From: Ferrimonas balearica
GTDB taxonomy: Bacteria; Pseudomonadota; Gammaproteobacteria; Enterobacterales; Shewanellaceae
Length of the DNA: 64,000 bases
Assembly: GCF_019802055.1 (NCBI RefSeq)
Contig: NZ_JAHVHW010000004.1
Coordinates: forward strand, 124,001 to 188,000
Direction of reading: 5' to 3'
Both the position numbers and the translations under genes were made by a program. How positions within the stretch are numbered: the stretch's first letter is position 1; each line of letters opens with the position of its first letter. Under the pieces are notes generated by a model, which was not told the DNA's origin, ran no database searches, and worked only from the letters and a program-made list of their open reading frames with translations. Shown here one piece after another: positions 27,301 to 36,266 of the stretch.

Positions 27301-28249
27301 GGATCTCACCACCGGAACCGGTGGCCGCGCCCGGGTAGGGAGAGATGGCGGTGGGGTGGTTGTGGGTTTCCACCTTCATCAGGATGTGGACCGGCTCCTG
27401 ATGGTAGCGGTAAGTGCCATCGGCATCGGGGAAGAAGCGGCCAGCGTTGGAGCCGGTCATCACTGCGGCGTTGTCCTTGTAGGCGGACAACGTCTCTTCC
27501 GGGGTCACTTCAAAGGTGTTCTTGATCATCTTGAACAGCGACTTGGGCTGCTCAACGCCGTCGATGGTCCAGTCGGCGTTAAAGATCTTGTGACGACAGT
27601 GCTCAGAGTTGGCCTGGGCAAACATGTAGAGTTCAATGTCGTTGGGGTTGCGACCGAGCTTCTGGAAGTTCTCCACCAGGTAGTCGATCTCATCCTCCGC
27701 CAGCGCCAGACCCAGGGTTACGTTGGCCTGGGACAGGGCATCCCGGCCACCGCCGAGAATGTCCACACTGGTGAACGGCTTGGGTTCCGCCGCTTCGAAC
27801 AACACTTTGGCGTCGTCGAAGCTGGGCAGTACCGCTTCCACCATGCGGTCGTGGATCAGGCCCAACAGCGCTTTCTGCTCGACCTCGGTCAGGTCGCGTT
27901 CCAGCTTGATGTACCAGGCCAGACCGCGCTCCAGGCGCTTCACTTCCGACAGCCCGCAGTTGTGGGCGATGTCAGAGGCTTTTGAGGACCAGGGAGAGAT
28001 GGTGCCCGGGCGGGGAACCACCAGCAACAGCGTTCCTTCAGGAGAGTGTTCCTCCATCCGGGGACCATAGGTCAGGATCTGGGCCAGTTGCTGGGAGTGT
28101 TGCTCGGACAGAGGAGCGGTTAGATGGGCGAAGTGCGTGTATTCAGCGTAGAGGTCTGTGACGGGCAGTTTGGCGTCTCGGCAAGCTTGCATTAGCTTGT
28201 TGACCCGAAACGCGGATAATGCCGGAGCACCGCGAAGGATCTCAATCAC
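24356..28249 (-). CDS. purL: Phosphoribosylformylglycinamidine synthase
   Basis: Large single-chain FGAM synthase of de novo purine synthesis. It converts FGAR, glutamine and ATP to FGAM. At 1297 residues it has the usual length of the proteobacterial form (~1295). Domains in order: N-terminal PurS-like (~1-140), linker, two AIR-synthase-like ATP-binding halves ([27 protein letters not shown] near 295-320; [11 protein letters not shown] in the second half), and a C-terminal class I glutamine amidotransferase with GVCNGCQML as the nucleophile-elbow cysteine motif and the His/Glu pair near PHPERVFR. The start is GTG with an AAGGTG site. A TATAAT -10 lies on the minus strand at 28304-28309. It is monocistronic. 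Confidence 0.98.
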   Translation of the reverse strand: MIEILRGAPALSAFRVNKLMQACRDAKLPVTDLYAEYTHFAHLTAPLSEQHSQQLAQILTYGPRMEEHSPEGTLLLVVPRPGTISPWSSKASDIAHNCGLSEVKRLERGLAWYIKLERDLTEVEQKALLGLIHDRMVEAVLPSFDDAKVLFEAAEPKPFTSVDILGGGRDALSQANVTLGLALAEDEIDYLVENFQKLGRNPNDIELYMFAQANSEHCRHKIFNADWTIDGVEQPKSLFKMIKNTFEVTPEETLSAYKDNAAVMTGSNAGRFFPDADGTYRYHQEPVHILMKVETHNHPTAISPYPGAATGSGGEIRDEGATGRGSKPKAGLTGFTVSNLKIPGFEQPWEKEYGKPDRIVTALDIMIEGPLGGAAFNNEFGRPALNGYFRTYEQEVQSFNGTEVRGYHKPIMLAGGFGNIREEHVQKGEIPVGAKLIVLGGPAMNIGLGGGAASSMASGQSSEDLDFASVQRDNPEIERRCQEVIDRCWQMGDANPIAFIHDVGAGGLSNAMPELVDDGGRGGRFQLRDVPCDEPGMSPLELWCNESQERYVMAVAAEDLEVFDAICRRERAPYAVIGEATEELQLVVEDSHFDNSPIDMPMEVLLGKAPKMHRDVASSQCTAPALDTSGIELKDAIRRVLRLPAVAEKTFLITIGDRSVTGLVARDQMVGPWQIPVANCAVTTATLDTYHGEAMAMGERTPLALINYGASARMAVGEALTNLASAHVGALKHVKLSANWMAAAGHPGEDAGLYEAVKAVGEELCPALGLTIPVGKDSMSMKTAWEDQGEAKSVTAPLSLVITAFGRVEDARNTVTPQLRSDLGDSTLIYLDLGAGQQRLGGSALAQVYNQLGNEAPDVDDAIRLKGFWLAVQQLIAEQKLIAYHDKGDGGLFVTLAEMAFAGKLGLNVDLAGLGDDALALLFNEELGAVVQVRNDDLAAVEAILAQHGLAACSHTIGGLSGDDRIVIRQGEQVLVDESRTELRTLWGETTFRMQSLRDNPECAEEEFKAKQDAEDPGLFAKLSFDPAEDIAAPYIAKGTAPKVAVLREQGVNSHVEMAAAFDRAGFEAIDVHMSDILEGRLTLEQFQALVACGGFSYGDVLGAGEGWAKSILFNDRAREQFQNFFERPDTLSLGVCNGCQMLSNLKSIIPGSEHWPHFVRNRSERFEARFSLVEVQNSPSAFLGGMAGSIMPIAVSHGEGRAEFANLDAFQAADNSGTVALRYLNHRGQIATTYPANPNGSPAGITGLTTTDGRTTIMMPHPERVFRSVANSWHPDGWGEDSPWMRMFRSARVTLG

Positions 28250-28349
28250 GTCGGTTCACCTTATAGTTTTGTTATGATGCAGGGTATGGTTGAGGTGGGC
28301 GTATTATAGAGAAAAGCCCTGCCTAAAACACCCTCAGTCAATCAGGAAG

Positions 28350-29738
28350 ATGACCCAAACTGTAAGGCCTTTTGCCACGACGCTGTTCCCGCTGCTGCTG
28401 AGCCTCTTTCTCAGTGGCTGCCTGGAGCTGGCACCACAGAAAACTCAGGCTCGTCCACCGGTGGAGCGCACCACTCTGGACGTCGGAACCCTCTATGGCC
28501 CGACCACCTACGTGGTGGGTGGTCAGGGGGCGAGCGGCTTCGACTACGATCTGGCCACCGAGTTTGCCGAGTTCCTGGATGTGCCCCTCAAGGTGCACGC
28601 CTACCACAGCCACCAGGCGCTGTTTGCTGCGATGGAGGACGGTCGGGTCGATCTAATGGCCGCTGCCCTGACCAGCACCCCGGCCCGCCAGATGTTCTGG
28701 CGCTTTGGCCCGCCCCTCTATGAGATCAGCAACCAGCTCGTCTACCGCAATGGCGTTCCCCGGCCCCGTGGCCTTGGCGATCTCGATGGCACACTGATGG
28801 TGGCCAAGGGCAGCAGCCATGTGGAGCTGCTGCACGCCGCCCAGGCCGACATCCCCACCCTGAGCTGGGAGGAAACCAGCGATTACGATGCGCAGGAACT
28901 GCTGGGAATGGTGGCGGAAGGGGAGCTGGATTACACCCTGGCGGACTCCTCAGCGGTTTCGGTGACCCAGCGTTTCTACCCGGAACTGCGGGTGGCCTTT
29001 AACGTCGGAGATACCATGTCCGTGGCCTGGGCCCTGCCCCGCTCCGCCGACAACCCACTGTTCAGTGATCTGCTCGATTTCTGGGACAGTCAGGTACGGG
29101 GTGAGCGGTTGGCCCGATTGGAGGAGCGCTACTTCGGCCATGTGCAGGGGTTTGATTATGTCGATACCCGCGCCTTTATCCGCGCGGCCAAAACCAAACT
29201 GCCTCGCTATCAACCCCTGTTTGAGCGCTACTCGGGGGATCTGGACTGGCGCAAGATCGCCGCCGTCAGCTACCAGGAGTCCCACTGGAACCCCAATGCC
29301 CGCTCCCCCACCGGGGTGCGCGGCATGATGATGCTGACCCTGCCCACCGCCAAGCGGATGGGGATCCACAACCGACTGGATGCGGAGCAGAGCATCCGGG
29401 GCGGCAGCGAGTACCTGCAACAGCTGCTCACCCGCCTTCCTCCCCGCATTCCGGAGGAGGAAGCGATCTGGTTCGCCATGGCGGCTTACAACATCGGCTT
29501 GGGCCATCTAGAGGACGCCCGGGTGATCACCGAGCGGCATGGCAAAGATCCCAACAGCTGGAAAGACGTAAAGGAGTACCTGCCGCTGCTGCGTCAGCGC
29601 AAGTATTACCAGAACACCCGCTACGGTTTTGCCCGAGGGGATGAAGCCGCGCACTACGTCGACAACATCCGCCGCTACTACGACACCCTGGTCTGGCTCG
29701 ACAGTCAGTCCCGCTTGCCCACCACAATCCAGCAGTGA
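28350..29738 (+). CDS. mltF: Membrane-bound lytic murein transglycosylase F
   Basis: Outer-membrane lipoprotein that cleaves peptidoglycan glycan strands to anhydro-muropeptides, 462 residues. The signal peptide ends at the lipobox LSGC. The N-terminal domain (~45-270) is a periplasmic solute-binding type-3 fold (TLDVGTLYGPTTYVV, GFDYDLATEFAEFLDV), as in MltF. The C-terminal SLT/lysozyme-like domain (~290-440) carries Glu310 in SYQESHWNP and the motifs GVRGMMMLTLPTAK and AMAAYNIGLGHL. The ATG at 28350 is right next to AGGAAG, an unusually short spacing, so initiation could differ. It is divergent from purL, the same neighbour pair as in E. coli and many gammaproteobacteria. Confidence 0.95.
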   Translation: MTQTVRPFATTLFPLLLSLFLSGCLELAPQKTQARPPVERTTLDVGTLYGPTTYVVGGQGASGFDYDLATEFAEFLDVPLKVHAYHSHQALFAAMEDGRVDLMAAALTSTPARQMFWRFGPPLYEISNQLVYRNGVPRPRGLGDLDGTLMVAKGSSHVELLHAAQADIPTLSWEETSDYDAQELLGMVAEGELDYTLADSSAVSVTQRFYPELRVAFNVGDTMSVAWALPRSADNPLFSDLLDFWDSQVRGERLARLEERYFGHVQGFDYVDTRAFIRAAKTKLPRYQPLFERYSGDLDWRKIAAVSYQESHWNPNARSPTGVRGMMMLTLPTAKRMGIHNRLDAEQSIRGGSEYLQQLLTRLPPRIPEEEAIWFAMAAYNIGLGHLEDARVITERHGKDPNSWKDVKEYLPLLRQRKYYQNTRYGFARGDEAAHYVDNIRRYYDTLVWLDSQSRLPTTIQQ

Positions 29739-29884
29739 TCACGCCCGATTTGGCGCCAGCGTGATCCGCACCACAATCAGATGCTTATTTGGGAGTGGCA
29801 AACTTGACGGTTCTTCACCCCTGGGTTAAGGATTAAAGTCTGGATGTCGCTTAGAAATAAGGGGAAAGCCCGCAGTCACGGGGC

Positions 29885-29900
29885 TGTCACTGAAGTGACA
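29885..29900. promoter_or_regulatory. 7-2-7 palindrome before the small basic ORF
   Basis: TGTCACTGAAGTGACA has perfect arms with a two-base centre, 72 bases before the ORF at 29973. It looks like a dimeric operator; the regulator is unknown. Confidence 0.35.
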
Positions 29901-29972
29901 ACTCACCGTCATCCGGGTAGGTCATCGTTGCGACAACGATGGGTATTAAAGCAACAATAGGAGGAACCGGTT

Positions 29973-30128
29973 ATGGCGAGAAAACAGCTCCGCCGTCGCA
30001 AGGCCTTGAGCAGTTTGATGGAGCGTCGTCGTCAGTGCCGCAAGCGCACTCACCTTCGCGTTGTCCATCGCGTCAAACTCTTCACCGCCACTCAGGCGGA
30101 GTCACTGGAGTCCAACTCCGCTCTCTGA
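29973..30128 (+). CDS. Candidate 51-residue arginine-rich small protein
   Basis: The ORF begins MARKQLRRRKALSSLMERRR and ends in an acidic-serine tail (AESLESNSAL). A very strong ribosome site (TAGGAGGAACC) lies seven bases upstream. The first 35 residues carry about 15 Arg/Lys, suggesting nucleic-acid or ribosome binding. It overlaps the 3' end of tadA by 37 bases on the other strand. No membrane span or signal peptide is seen, and I do not recognise a family. The ribosome site and the palindromic sequence upstream support it; its length and the lack of a known homologue argue for caution. Confidence 0.5.
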   Translation: MARKQLRRRKALSSLMERRRQCRKRTHLRVVHRVKLFTATQAESLESNSAL

Positions 30129-30601
30129 GCCTGTTTTAAGGCTTTCTTTTCCGCCCTGCGCCGTTTAAAAAATGCACTGAGCTGATTAGCGCAGGGCTCG
30201 GAAAGCACCCCCGCAACCACCTCAAGCTGATGGTTCAGTGCGTCATGACGCACCAGATCCATCACGCTGCCCGCCGCGCCGGTTTTCGGATCGGACGCCC
30301 CATACACCAGAGTGCCGATTCGGGCATGCACCATGGCGCCAGCGCACATGGGGCAAGGTTCGAGCGTGACATAGAGTGTGGTGTCCAGCAGACGGTAGTT
30401 GCCCACCACCTCTCCGGCGGCTCGCATACAGAGCATCTCCGCGTGCGCGCTGGGATCGTTCAGAGTGATCGACTGGTTGAACCCTTCGGCCAGCACTTCG
30501 CCGTCGCGCACCAGCACCGCCCCTACAGGCACTTCGCCCAGGGCTTCCGCTTTTTCCGCCAGCGACATGGCATAGGCCATCCACTTCTGATGTTGTTCCA
30601 C
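30092..30601 (-). CDS. tadA: tRNA-specific adenosine deaminase
   Basis: Deaminates adenosine 34 of tRNA-Arg(ACG) to inosine, an essential wobble modification. 169 residues, E. coli-like length. Zinc and catalytic motifs are intact: His53-Ala-Glu55 (SAHAEM) and Cys83-Pro-Met-Cys86 (LEPCPMCAGAM). The start is GTG at 30601, with an AGGAGAG site upstream. The C-terminal tail is Lys/Arg rich (FKRRRAEKKALKQAQR), which would help tRNA binding. It stands close to mltF and purL, the common gammaproteobacterial neighbourhood. Confidence 0.97.
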   Translation of the reverse strand: MEQHQKWMAYAMSLAEKAEALGEVPVGAVLVRDGEVLAEGFNQSITLNDPSAHAEMLCMRAAGEVVGNYRLLDTTLYVTLEPCPMCAGAMVHARIGTLVYGASDPKTGAAGSVMDLVRHDALNHQLEVVAGVLSEPCANQLSAFFKRRRAEKKALKQAQRAELDSSDSA

Positions 30602-30712
30602 CGCACTCTCCTCTTAAGGGGCGGCCATTTTACCCTGTCGTCCGCCCAACTCAACGGCACAGCGCTATTTCACGCTAAGCCTAACCTCGATTCCCCGCTG
30701 CCGCCGCCCGGC

Positions 30713-31612
30713 TCAGGCCAACCACTCACGATGGAGTTGATGCTCATCGCCCAGGTAATCCAGCAACCACTGCATCAGCGTCGAGTCACTCTCTTTACGC
30801 CAGGCCAGACAGCAGGGGCTGGGGCGCTGGCCGGCAGACATGGTGCGCTCCACCAGACTGCCGCCCGCCAGCAAGGGTCTGGCCAGGTGCCGGGGCATGT
30901 AGTTCAGCCCCAGTCCCGCCTGCACACAGGCCACGGCATTGGGCCAGTCCGGCACCATGATGCGACGCTGGTTGTCCTGCAGCCAGGTGGTGCGCTTGGG
31001 CAGAGTCCGGGAGGTGTCCTCAAGGCAGATAAGGGGAAACTGGCGGATGTTGTCCGGCGTCAGGGTGGGCATCGCCGCAGCGGGGTGGTCGGGCGTCATC
31101 ACCAGCGCCCAGTCGAGGATGCCCATCTCCCGGTAACCGAAGTCCCCGCCCACCGGCACCGCCGTGGTGGCGCCAATGGCGATGTCGGCCCGACCCTCAG
31201 CGAGGGCGTCCCACACCCCGTTAAACACCTCCATACTGAGGATCAACTCCGCATCATCAAAATCGGCGTAGAAGTCCCGCACCAAGGCGGTGATCCGATC
31301 CGCTTTGACCACGTTATCCAGTGCCACCCGCAGGCTGCGCTGCCAACCGTTGGCCACCCGCTGAGTCTGCAGTCGAACCTGCTCCATCTCCCGCAGCCAC
31401 TGCCGGACCTGCACCAGAAAGTGCTCCCCGGCGGCGGTCAGCACCACCTTGCGGTGCTGACGCTCAAACAGGGTGGCGCCCAGCTGCTCCTCCACCTGAC
31501 GCACCGCGTAGCTGACCGCAGAGGGCACTTTATGCAACTGGGCCGCTGCGGCACTGAAGCTGCCGTGGCGGGCGACGAGGTCGAGCATCTGCAGCGTACT
31601 TTGGGCAAACAT
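30713..31612 (-). CDS. punR: LysR-type regulator, PunR-like
   Basis: Transcription regulator, 299 residues from ATG 31612. A longer ORF from 31714 lacks a recognisable start signal and is rejected. The N-terminal winged helix-turn-helix is SFSAAAAQLHKVPSAVSYAVRQVEEQLGATLFER. The effector-binding domain (~90-295) follows. It is divergent from a purine-exporter-like MFS gene at 31744, the arrangement of E. coli punR-punC (ydhB-ydhC), where PunR activates punC. The assignment rests on this pairing plus the strong PunC likeness; the effector is inferred to be a purine-type ligand. Confidence 0.8.
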   Translation of the reverse strand: MFAQSTLQMLDLVARHGSFSAAAAQLHKVPSAVSYAVRQVEEQLGATLFERQHRKVVLTAAGEHFLVQVRQWLREMEQVRLQTQRVANGWQRSLRVALDNVVKADRITALVRDFYADFDDAELILSMEVFNGVWDALAEGRADIAIGATTAVPVGGDFGYREMGILDWALVMTPDHPAAAMPTLTPDNIRQFPLICLEDTSRTLPKRTTWLQDNQRRIMVPDWPNAVACVQAGLGLNYMPRHLARPLLAGGSLVERTMSAGQRPSPCCLAWRKESDSTLMQWLLDYLGDEHQLHREWLA

Positions 31613-31743
31613 AGTGCTTTCAATTTTTTTGATAGGAAAGTGCAAAATATACCGTTTAACAGCGACTCGATCACCCAGTAGACTGCGCGGCCGACTGAAA
31701 TCAGCCAGTTTCAAAATGAATTGGCGACAAATTGATTGATACG

Positions 31744-32937
31744 ATGTCTCAGAAAATCCCCTTTATTGAGCTGTTCTACCTGGCGGGTCTCTCCATGCTG
31801 GCGTTCGTCGCCACCGACATGTACCTGCCGGCATTCAAAGCGATGGAGACCTACTACGGCACCGGGCCGGAGTCCATTGCCCTCTCCCTGTCCGTGTTCC
31901 TGGCGGGTCTGGCCGGTGGTCAGCTGCTGTGGGGCCTGGCCTCAGACCGTTATGGCCGCCGCAACACCCTGCTGGCCGGTCTGGCACTCTACACCCTGGC
32001 CTCTCTGGGCCTGACCTTCAGCGACGCCATCTGGCAGTTGCTGTCCTTGCGCTTTATCCAGGCCATCGGTGTATGTGCTCCTGCCGTGATCTGGCAGGCC
32101 CTGGTGATCGACCGCTATCCCGGTGAGCGCGCCCAGCAGGTGTTCGCCACCATTATGCCGCTGGTGGCCCTCTCCCCGGCGCTGGCGCCACAGTTGGGTG
32201 TGGGTCTGACCCTGATGTTCGGCTGGCAAAGCATCTTCCTGGCGCTGACCGCCATCGGCATCGTCTGGCTGGGCCTGACCCTGCGTCTGCCCAAGCTGAA
32301 GCCGACCGCAAGCCAACGCTCCGTTCGTGGTGACATTGCCGGTCTGTTCCGCTCCCGGGTTTACCTGGGCAATGTGGTGATCTTCGGCTCCGCCTCCGCC
32401 GCCTTCTTCGCCTACCTCACCGGCATGCCGGAGATCATGGCGAGCCTGGGCTACGACGCCAGCCAGATCGGCCTCTCCTTTGTGCCGCAAACCATCGCCT
32501 TTATGGCCGGTGGCTACTTCGGCAAACGTATGGTGAGCCGTTACGGTGATGGCGCGGTGCTGAAGGGCCTGCTGATGCTGTTCACTGTGGCTTCCGCGGT
32601 GATCGTGGTGGCCAGTCAGATGACCATCACCACCATCTGGCCGCTGCTGGCGCCCTTCTGCTTCCTGGCCGTCACCAACGGGGCGCTCTACCCCATCGTG
32701 GTAAACCGCGCGCTCTCCAGCGCACCGGAGTGCGCCGCCACCGCTGCGGGTTTGCAGAACAGCCTGCAGATCACCATCAGCTTTGGTGCCAGCGCTCTGG
32801 TCGCCGCCTTCGCCAGCATCGCCCTGCCGGTCACCGGCCTGACCATCGGCGCCAGCGCCATGGTGGTTCTGTTCGGCGCCTACTGGGCCAACTCCGCCAG
32901 CCGCGCCGAGCCCGAGCCGGAACTGGTGACCGAGTAA
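31744..32937 (+). CDS. punC: MFS transporter of the Bcr/CflA group, PunC-like
   Basis: Twelve-helix inner-membrane transporter, 397 residues. Recognisable YdhC/PunC segments include GLSMLAFVATDMYLPAF, ALSLSVFLAGLAGGQLLWG, the MFS loop motif SDRYGRRNTLL, AIGVCAPAVIWQALVIDRYP and IMPLVALSPALAPQLG. PunC in E. coli moves purine nucleosides. The ATG at 31744 is preferred over a TTG at 31732; the ribosome site is weak in either case. It is divergently paired with the LysR gene at 31612. The link to purines fits the other purine genes in the window, but transport direction and substrate are inferred from the family. Confidence 0.85.
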   Translation: MSQKIPFIELFYLAGLSMLAFVATDMYLPAFKAMETYYGTGPESIALSLSVFLAGLAGGQLLWGLASDRYGRRNTLLAGLALYTLASLGLTFSDAIWQLLSLRFIQAIGVCAPAVIWQALVIDRYPGERAQQVFATIMPLVALSPALAPQLGVGLTLMFGWQSIFLALTAIGIVWLGLTLRLPKLKPTASQRSVRGDIAGLFRSRVYLGNVVIFGSASAAFFAYLTGMPEIMASLGYDASQIGLSFVPQTIAFMAGGYFGKRMVSRYGDGAVLKGLLMLFTVASAVIVVASQMTITTIWPLLAPFCFLAVTNGALYPIVVNRALSSAPECAATAAGLQNSLQITISFGASALVAAFASIALPVTGLTIGASAMVVLFGAYWANSASRAEPEPELVTE

Positions 32938-32939
32938 CA

Positions 32940-32971
32940 AAAAAAGCCGCTCAAATGAGCGGCTTTTTTTT
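32940..32971 (+). terminator. Terminator after punC
   Basis: Stem AGCCGCTC / GAGCGGCT flanked by A- and T-runs, with eight T following on the plus strand. Confidence 0.9.
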
Positions 32972-33006
32972 GGATTGCTTATCGTCGGTTACGACCACAA
33001 TAGGGT

Positions 33007-33086
33007 GTAGCGTGGGCTCATAGCCCACGGAATGCGCGACGCCATTTCTAATCCAGTGCGGTTCGTGCGCCAAAGGCGCACGCTAC
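33007..33086. repeat. REP/MITE-like element, copy 1
   Basis: An 80-base element bounded by GTAGCGTG and CACGCTAC (inverted ends). It contains two hairpins, GTGGGCTcatAGCCCAC at the left and TGCGCCaaaGGCGCA at the right. Copy 2 lies 106 bases on. Confidence 0.75.
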
Positions 33087-33112
33087 GGTTGCCCCCCCAA
33101 GCACAAATCGGT

Positions 33113-33192
33113 GTGGCGTAGGCTTATCGCCCACGAAATACGCGGCGCCATCTCCAATCCAGTACGGTTGGTGCGCCACAGGCGCACGCTAC
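33113..33192. repeat. REP/MITE-like element, copy 2
   Basis: About 85% identical to copy 1 by eye and also 80 bases. Its left hairpin is worn (GTGGCGTAGGCTTATCGCCCAC), while the right end TGCGCCacaGGCGCACGCTAC is intact. The spacer between the copies is 26 bases. Confidence 0.75.
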
Positions 33193-33213
33193 GGGTGGCC
33201 AGGGACATTGCGC

Positions 33214-33247
33214 AAAAAAACGCCGCTCAAACGAGCGGCGTTTTTTT
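33214..33247 (-). terminator. Terminator after hcr
   Basis: Stem CGCCGCTC / GAGCGGCG with loop AAAC, flanked by seven A and seven T, so it works in both directions. It ends hcp-hcr on the minus strand. Confidence 0.88.
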
Positions 33248-33261
33248 ATGGTCTGTTGCTT

Positions 33262-34248
33262 TCAGTCATTCAGTTCCAGCGCCATATCACCGGTTACGGT
33301 GCTGGAGCAGGCCAGGAAGTAGCCTTCCTCGATCTCTTCCGGGGTCAACCCCATCACTGACGTGCTTTCCAGCTTCTCCTTTTCGCCCTTGCATTTGCAG
33401 GAGCCGCAGACGCCGGTGCGACAGGCGGCAAAGATCGGCAGCCCCCCCTTTTCCAGGCTGTCCAGTACCGTCTGGCCCGGCAGAATGGGCAGCTCAATGC
33501 CGTCCACTGACAGGTTATGACCCGCCGCATCGCTGCTGGCCACGGACGCAGGTTCCGGTGCCACAAAGGCTTCGCTGTGGATCCGCTCCTCCGCCAGCCC
33601 TTCGGTACGCAGCATCTCCTTCACCGCATCCATATACCCCTGGGGGCCACAGATCATCGCGGTGCGTTGGCGCATATCCGGAACCCGGGCCTGCAGCTGA
33701 GGCAGATCCAGGCGCCCTTTAAACGGGTCCGGATCCGTGTTGTCACCCAGTACCCAGTGCAGTTTCAGGTTGGGGTGTTCTGCCGCCAGGGCTTCCAGCT
33801 CCTGCGGGAAGATCTTATCCGCTTCGCTGCGGGCGCTGTGCACAAACACGATGTCCGCATCGGGCTCCCGCTGCAGACGCTCCCGCAGCATGGAGAACAC
33901 CGGAGTGATGCCACAACCGGCAGAGAGCAGCAGCCAGGCACCGCTGCCCGCGATGTCCCGGTGAAACTCGCCCGCCGGGGCCATCGCTTCCAACTGGTCA
34001 CCCGGTTTCAGGGCATCCAGCAGGTGGTTGGATACCCGGCCTCCGGGCACCCGTTTGATGGTGAGCTTAAGACGCTCATCGCCGGGAATGGAGCTGAGGC
34101 TGTAAGCCCGGGCACTGGTGCGCTCCTCAATGGGCACCAACAGAGTCAGAAACTGCCCGGGGATAAAGTCCACAGCCTGATCGCTGTTGAATAGGAAGCT
34201 GGTGACGTCTGCGGTTTCCGGACGCACCTCATGACAGGTCAAAAGCAT
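33262..34248 (-). CDS. hcr: NADH oxidoreductase Hcr (electron donor to Hcp)
   Basis: Cytosolic flavin- and [2Fe-2S]-containing reductase that passes electrons from NADH to Hcp, 328 residues. The FAD-binding domain (~1-100) has RAYSLSSIP and the NAD-binding domain (~100-235) has SAGCGITPVFSML and CGPQGYMDAV. The C-terminal plant-type ferredoxin domain carries CRTGVCGSCKCKG and FLACSS, the four cluster cysteines. It follows hcp by 63 bases, with a GC-rich hairpin between them. Coexpression with hcp in nitrosative stress and anaerobic nitrate growth is the family norm. Confidence 0.95.
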   Translation of the reverse strand: MLLTCHEVRPETADVTSFLFNSDQAVDFIPGQFLTLLVPIEERTSARAYSLSSIPGDERLKLTIKRVPGGRVSNHLLDALKPGDQLEAMAPAGEFHRDIAGSGAWLLLSAGCGITPVFSMLRERLQREPDADIVFVHSARSEADKIFPQELEALAAEHPNLKLHWVLGDNTDPDPFKGRLDLPQLQARVPDMRQRTAMICGPQGYMDAVKEMLRTEGLAEERIHSEAFVAPEPASVASSDAAGHNLSVDGIELPILPGQTVLDSLEKGGLPIFAACRTGVCGSCKCKGEKEKLESTSVMGLTPEEIEEGYFLACSSTVTGDMALELND

Positions 34249-34275
34249 GGTGATTCCAGCGGTTGAAACTAAGGA

Positions 34276-34298
34276 AAAGGGGGCGGTTTCCCGCCCCC
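34276..34298 (-). terminator. Hairpin between hcp and hcr (possible attenuator)
   Basis: Perfect stem GGGGGCGG / CCGCCCCC with a TTTC loop, followed on the minus strand by only four T. It is probably a partial terminator or stabilising stem that lowers hcr relative to hcp. Confidence 0.5.
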
Positions 34299-34311
34299 GT
34301 TATCAGTCGGC

Positions 34312-35988
34312 TCAGGCAGCCAGGATGTCGCTGATGTCCTGCTCGACGGTAGTGATCAGACGCAGACCAAACTGTTCGTTCAGTGCGGCCACCAGGTTGT
34401 CGGTGAGGAAGCCCGGTACGGTCGGACCCACGCGGATGTCCTTGATGCCCAGCGCCAGCAGGGTCAGCAGGATGGCGATCGCCTTCTGCTCGAACCAGGA
34501 GATCACCAGGGAGAGCGGCAGTTCGTTTACGCCACACTCAAACGCCTCGGACAGGGCCAGAGCCAGCTGAATGGCGGAGTAAGCGTCGTTGCACTGACCC
34601 ACATCCAGGAAGCGCGGTACACCGTTGATGTCGCCGAACTCCAGATCGTTGAACTTAAACTTGCCGCACGCCAGGGTCAGGATCAACGTGTCCTTCGGTG
34701 CCTGCTTGGCAAACTCGGTGTAGTAGTTGCGCTCGGCCTTGTCGCCGTCACAGCCACCCAGCAGGAAGAAGTGCTTGATGTTGCCAGCCTTCACCTGGTC
34801 AATCACCGCCGGTGCCGCCGCCATCAGGGCGTTACGGGCAAAACCGGTGGTGGTGTAGTGCGGGATCTCGTCGTACTTGAAGCCTTCACAGGCCAGCGCT
34901 TTCTCAATCACCACGCTGAAGTCGTCACCCACCAGGTGAGTCACACCCGGCCAGCCCACGATGGAGCGGGTAAACAGGCGGTCGCCATAACCTTCAATGC
35001 CACGGCCCGGGTTGGGGTCGATCAGGCAGTTGGAGGTCATCACGATGGCACCGGGGAAGTTGGCGAACTCCTTCTGCTGGTTCTGCCAGGCGGTACCGTA
35101 GTTACCCACCAGGTGCGGGAAGGTGTGGCCCAGCTCCGGGTAGGCGTGGGCGGGCAGCATCTCACCGTGGGTGTAGACGTTGATCCCTTTGTCTTTGGTC
35201 TGCTCCAGGATGTGCAGCAGGTCGATCAGGTCGTGGCCGGACACCAGAATCGCTTTGCCCGCCACCGGCTTCATGTTCACTTTAACCGGCACCGGGTGAC
35301 CGAAGGCGTCGGTTTCACCCTTGTCCAGCATCGCCATCACACCGAAGTTCAGGTGACCAATGGCCATGGACAGCTCAAGCAGTTCACCCATTTCGGACGG
35401 GTCTTCGCCCAGACGGGCCATGATGCGGTGCAGTTCGCCGTACAGCTCTTCATCCTGCTGGCCCAGTACACGCGCATGCTCCAGGTAAGCCGCGACCCCT
35501 TTCAGGCCATACAGGCAGAGCAGGCGCAGGCCAACGATGTCTTCACCCACCTCTGCCTGGCCACGGTTGACCATAGTCTGGGGGGCGGCAGCCAGCATGG
35601 CGGCTTTGTCGACGGTCAGTTCAAACTGGCCGGCACCAACAGGCTGTTGAACCTCAACACCCTGCTCAGCACAGGCGGCCTCGTAGGCGGCCTTGAGACG
35701 GTTACGTGCGGCCATCGCCTGCTCGGTGTAGGCCACCAGGCGCTCGGCATCGAAGTTCACGTTGGTCAGTGTGGAGAAAAACGCCTGAGGCAGGTAAGCG
35801 TCCACTTCCGCGTCAATCACGCCAACCTGACGGCCCAGATGGGCATAGGCGCTGACGCCCTGAAGCAGGTAAACCAGTACATCCTGCAGATCAGAAATCT
35901 CGGCGGTCTTACCGCACATCCCCAGGCTGTAGCTGCAGCCGTTGCTTACCGGGGTACGAATGGTTTGCTCACACTGAACACAAAACAT
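34312..35988 (-). CDS. hcp: Hydroxylamine reductase / hybrid cluster protein Hcp
   Basis: Iron-sulfur hybrid-cluster enzyme now seen mainly as a nitric-oxide reductase or S-nitrosylation factor, 558 residues (E. coli 550). The ATG at 35988 starts the conserved [20 protein letters not shown]; a start at 36021 would add non-conserved residues. The N-terminal cysteine set CVQCEQ and [10 protein letters not shown] binds the proximal cluster. Hybrid-cluster ligands are in [20 protein letters not shown] and [11 protein letters not shown] near-consensus FNR box and an NsrR-type half-site lie upstream. It is first gene of hcp-hcr. Confidence 0.97.
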   Translation of the reverse strand: MFCVQCEQTIRTPVSNGCSYSLGMCGKTAEISDLQDVLVYLLQGVSAYAHLGRQVGVIDAEVDAYLPQAFFSTLTNVNFDAERLVAYTEQAMAARNRLKAAYEAACAEQGVEVQQPVGAGQFELTVDKAAMLAAAPQTMVNRGQAEVGEDIVGLRLLCLYGLKGVAAYLEHARVLGQQDEELYGELHRIMARLGEDPSEMGELLELSMAIGHLNFGVMAMLDKGETDAFGHPVPVKVNMKPVAGKAILVSGHDLIDLLHILEQTKDKGINVYTHGEMLPAHAYPELGHTFPHLVGNYGTAWQNQQKEFANFPGAIVMTSNCLIDPNPGRGIEGYGDRLFTRSIVGWPGVTHLVGDDFSVVIEKALACEGFKYDEIPHYTTTGFARNALMAAAPAVIDQVKAGNIKHFFLLGGCDGDKAERNYYTEFAKQAPKDTLILTLACGKFKFNDLEFGDINGVPRFLDVGQCNDAYSAIQLALALSEAFECGVNELPLSLVISWFEQKAIAILLTLLALGIKDIRVGPTVPGFLTDNLVAALNEQFGLRLITTVEQDISDILAA

Positions 35989-36015
35989 GGTCTCACTCCA
36001 TTTGTTGCAATACAT

Positions 36016-36024
36016 ATGCATCTT
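36016..36024 (-). promoter_or_regulatory. NsrR-type half-site upstream of hcp
   Basis: AAGATGCAT on the minus strand, 28 bases before the hcp ATG, matches the well-known NsrR half-site. The second half (TGTATTGCA) is poor. Confidence 0.45.
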
Positions 36025-36091
36025 TTATGGAGCCATCATACGCCTCCTCTCAAAACAAAACATGCATCAGAGATGCCCTTTTGCTTTTTCT

Positions 36092-36105
36092 CTGATCCGG
36101 ATCAA
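36092..36105 (-). promoter_or_regulatory. FNR-type box upstream of hcp
   Basis: TTGATCCGGATCAG on the minus strand differs from TTGATnnnnATCAA in one base. It is centred 110 bases before hcp. Anaerobic activation of hcp by FNR is established in E. coli. Confidence 0.65.
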
Positions 36106-36266
36106 GAAAACCCCGGACTCTCCTCCCGTTTTACGGCGGTCGTTACATGCCGTATTACAGGGGCCAGTCCGGGGTTTTCGGGTGTGAGTCTCTGTTTGAA
36201 ATCCGTCAGTTGTGGGTCATCTGACCTGCTGCCTGATCAATCCAAATCGTGGGGTTGCGCCACCGT

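Noticed and set aside
24332-27985. A 1217-codon open frame on the plus strand
   Set aside because: It is the antisense shadow of purL, which has intact FGAM synthase motifs; the shadow product is His/Gly/Arg rich with no domain.
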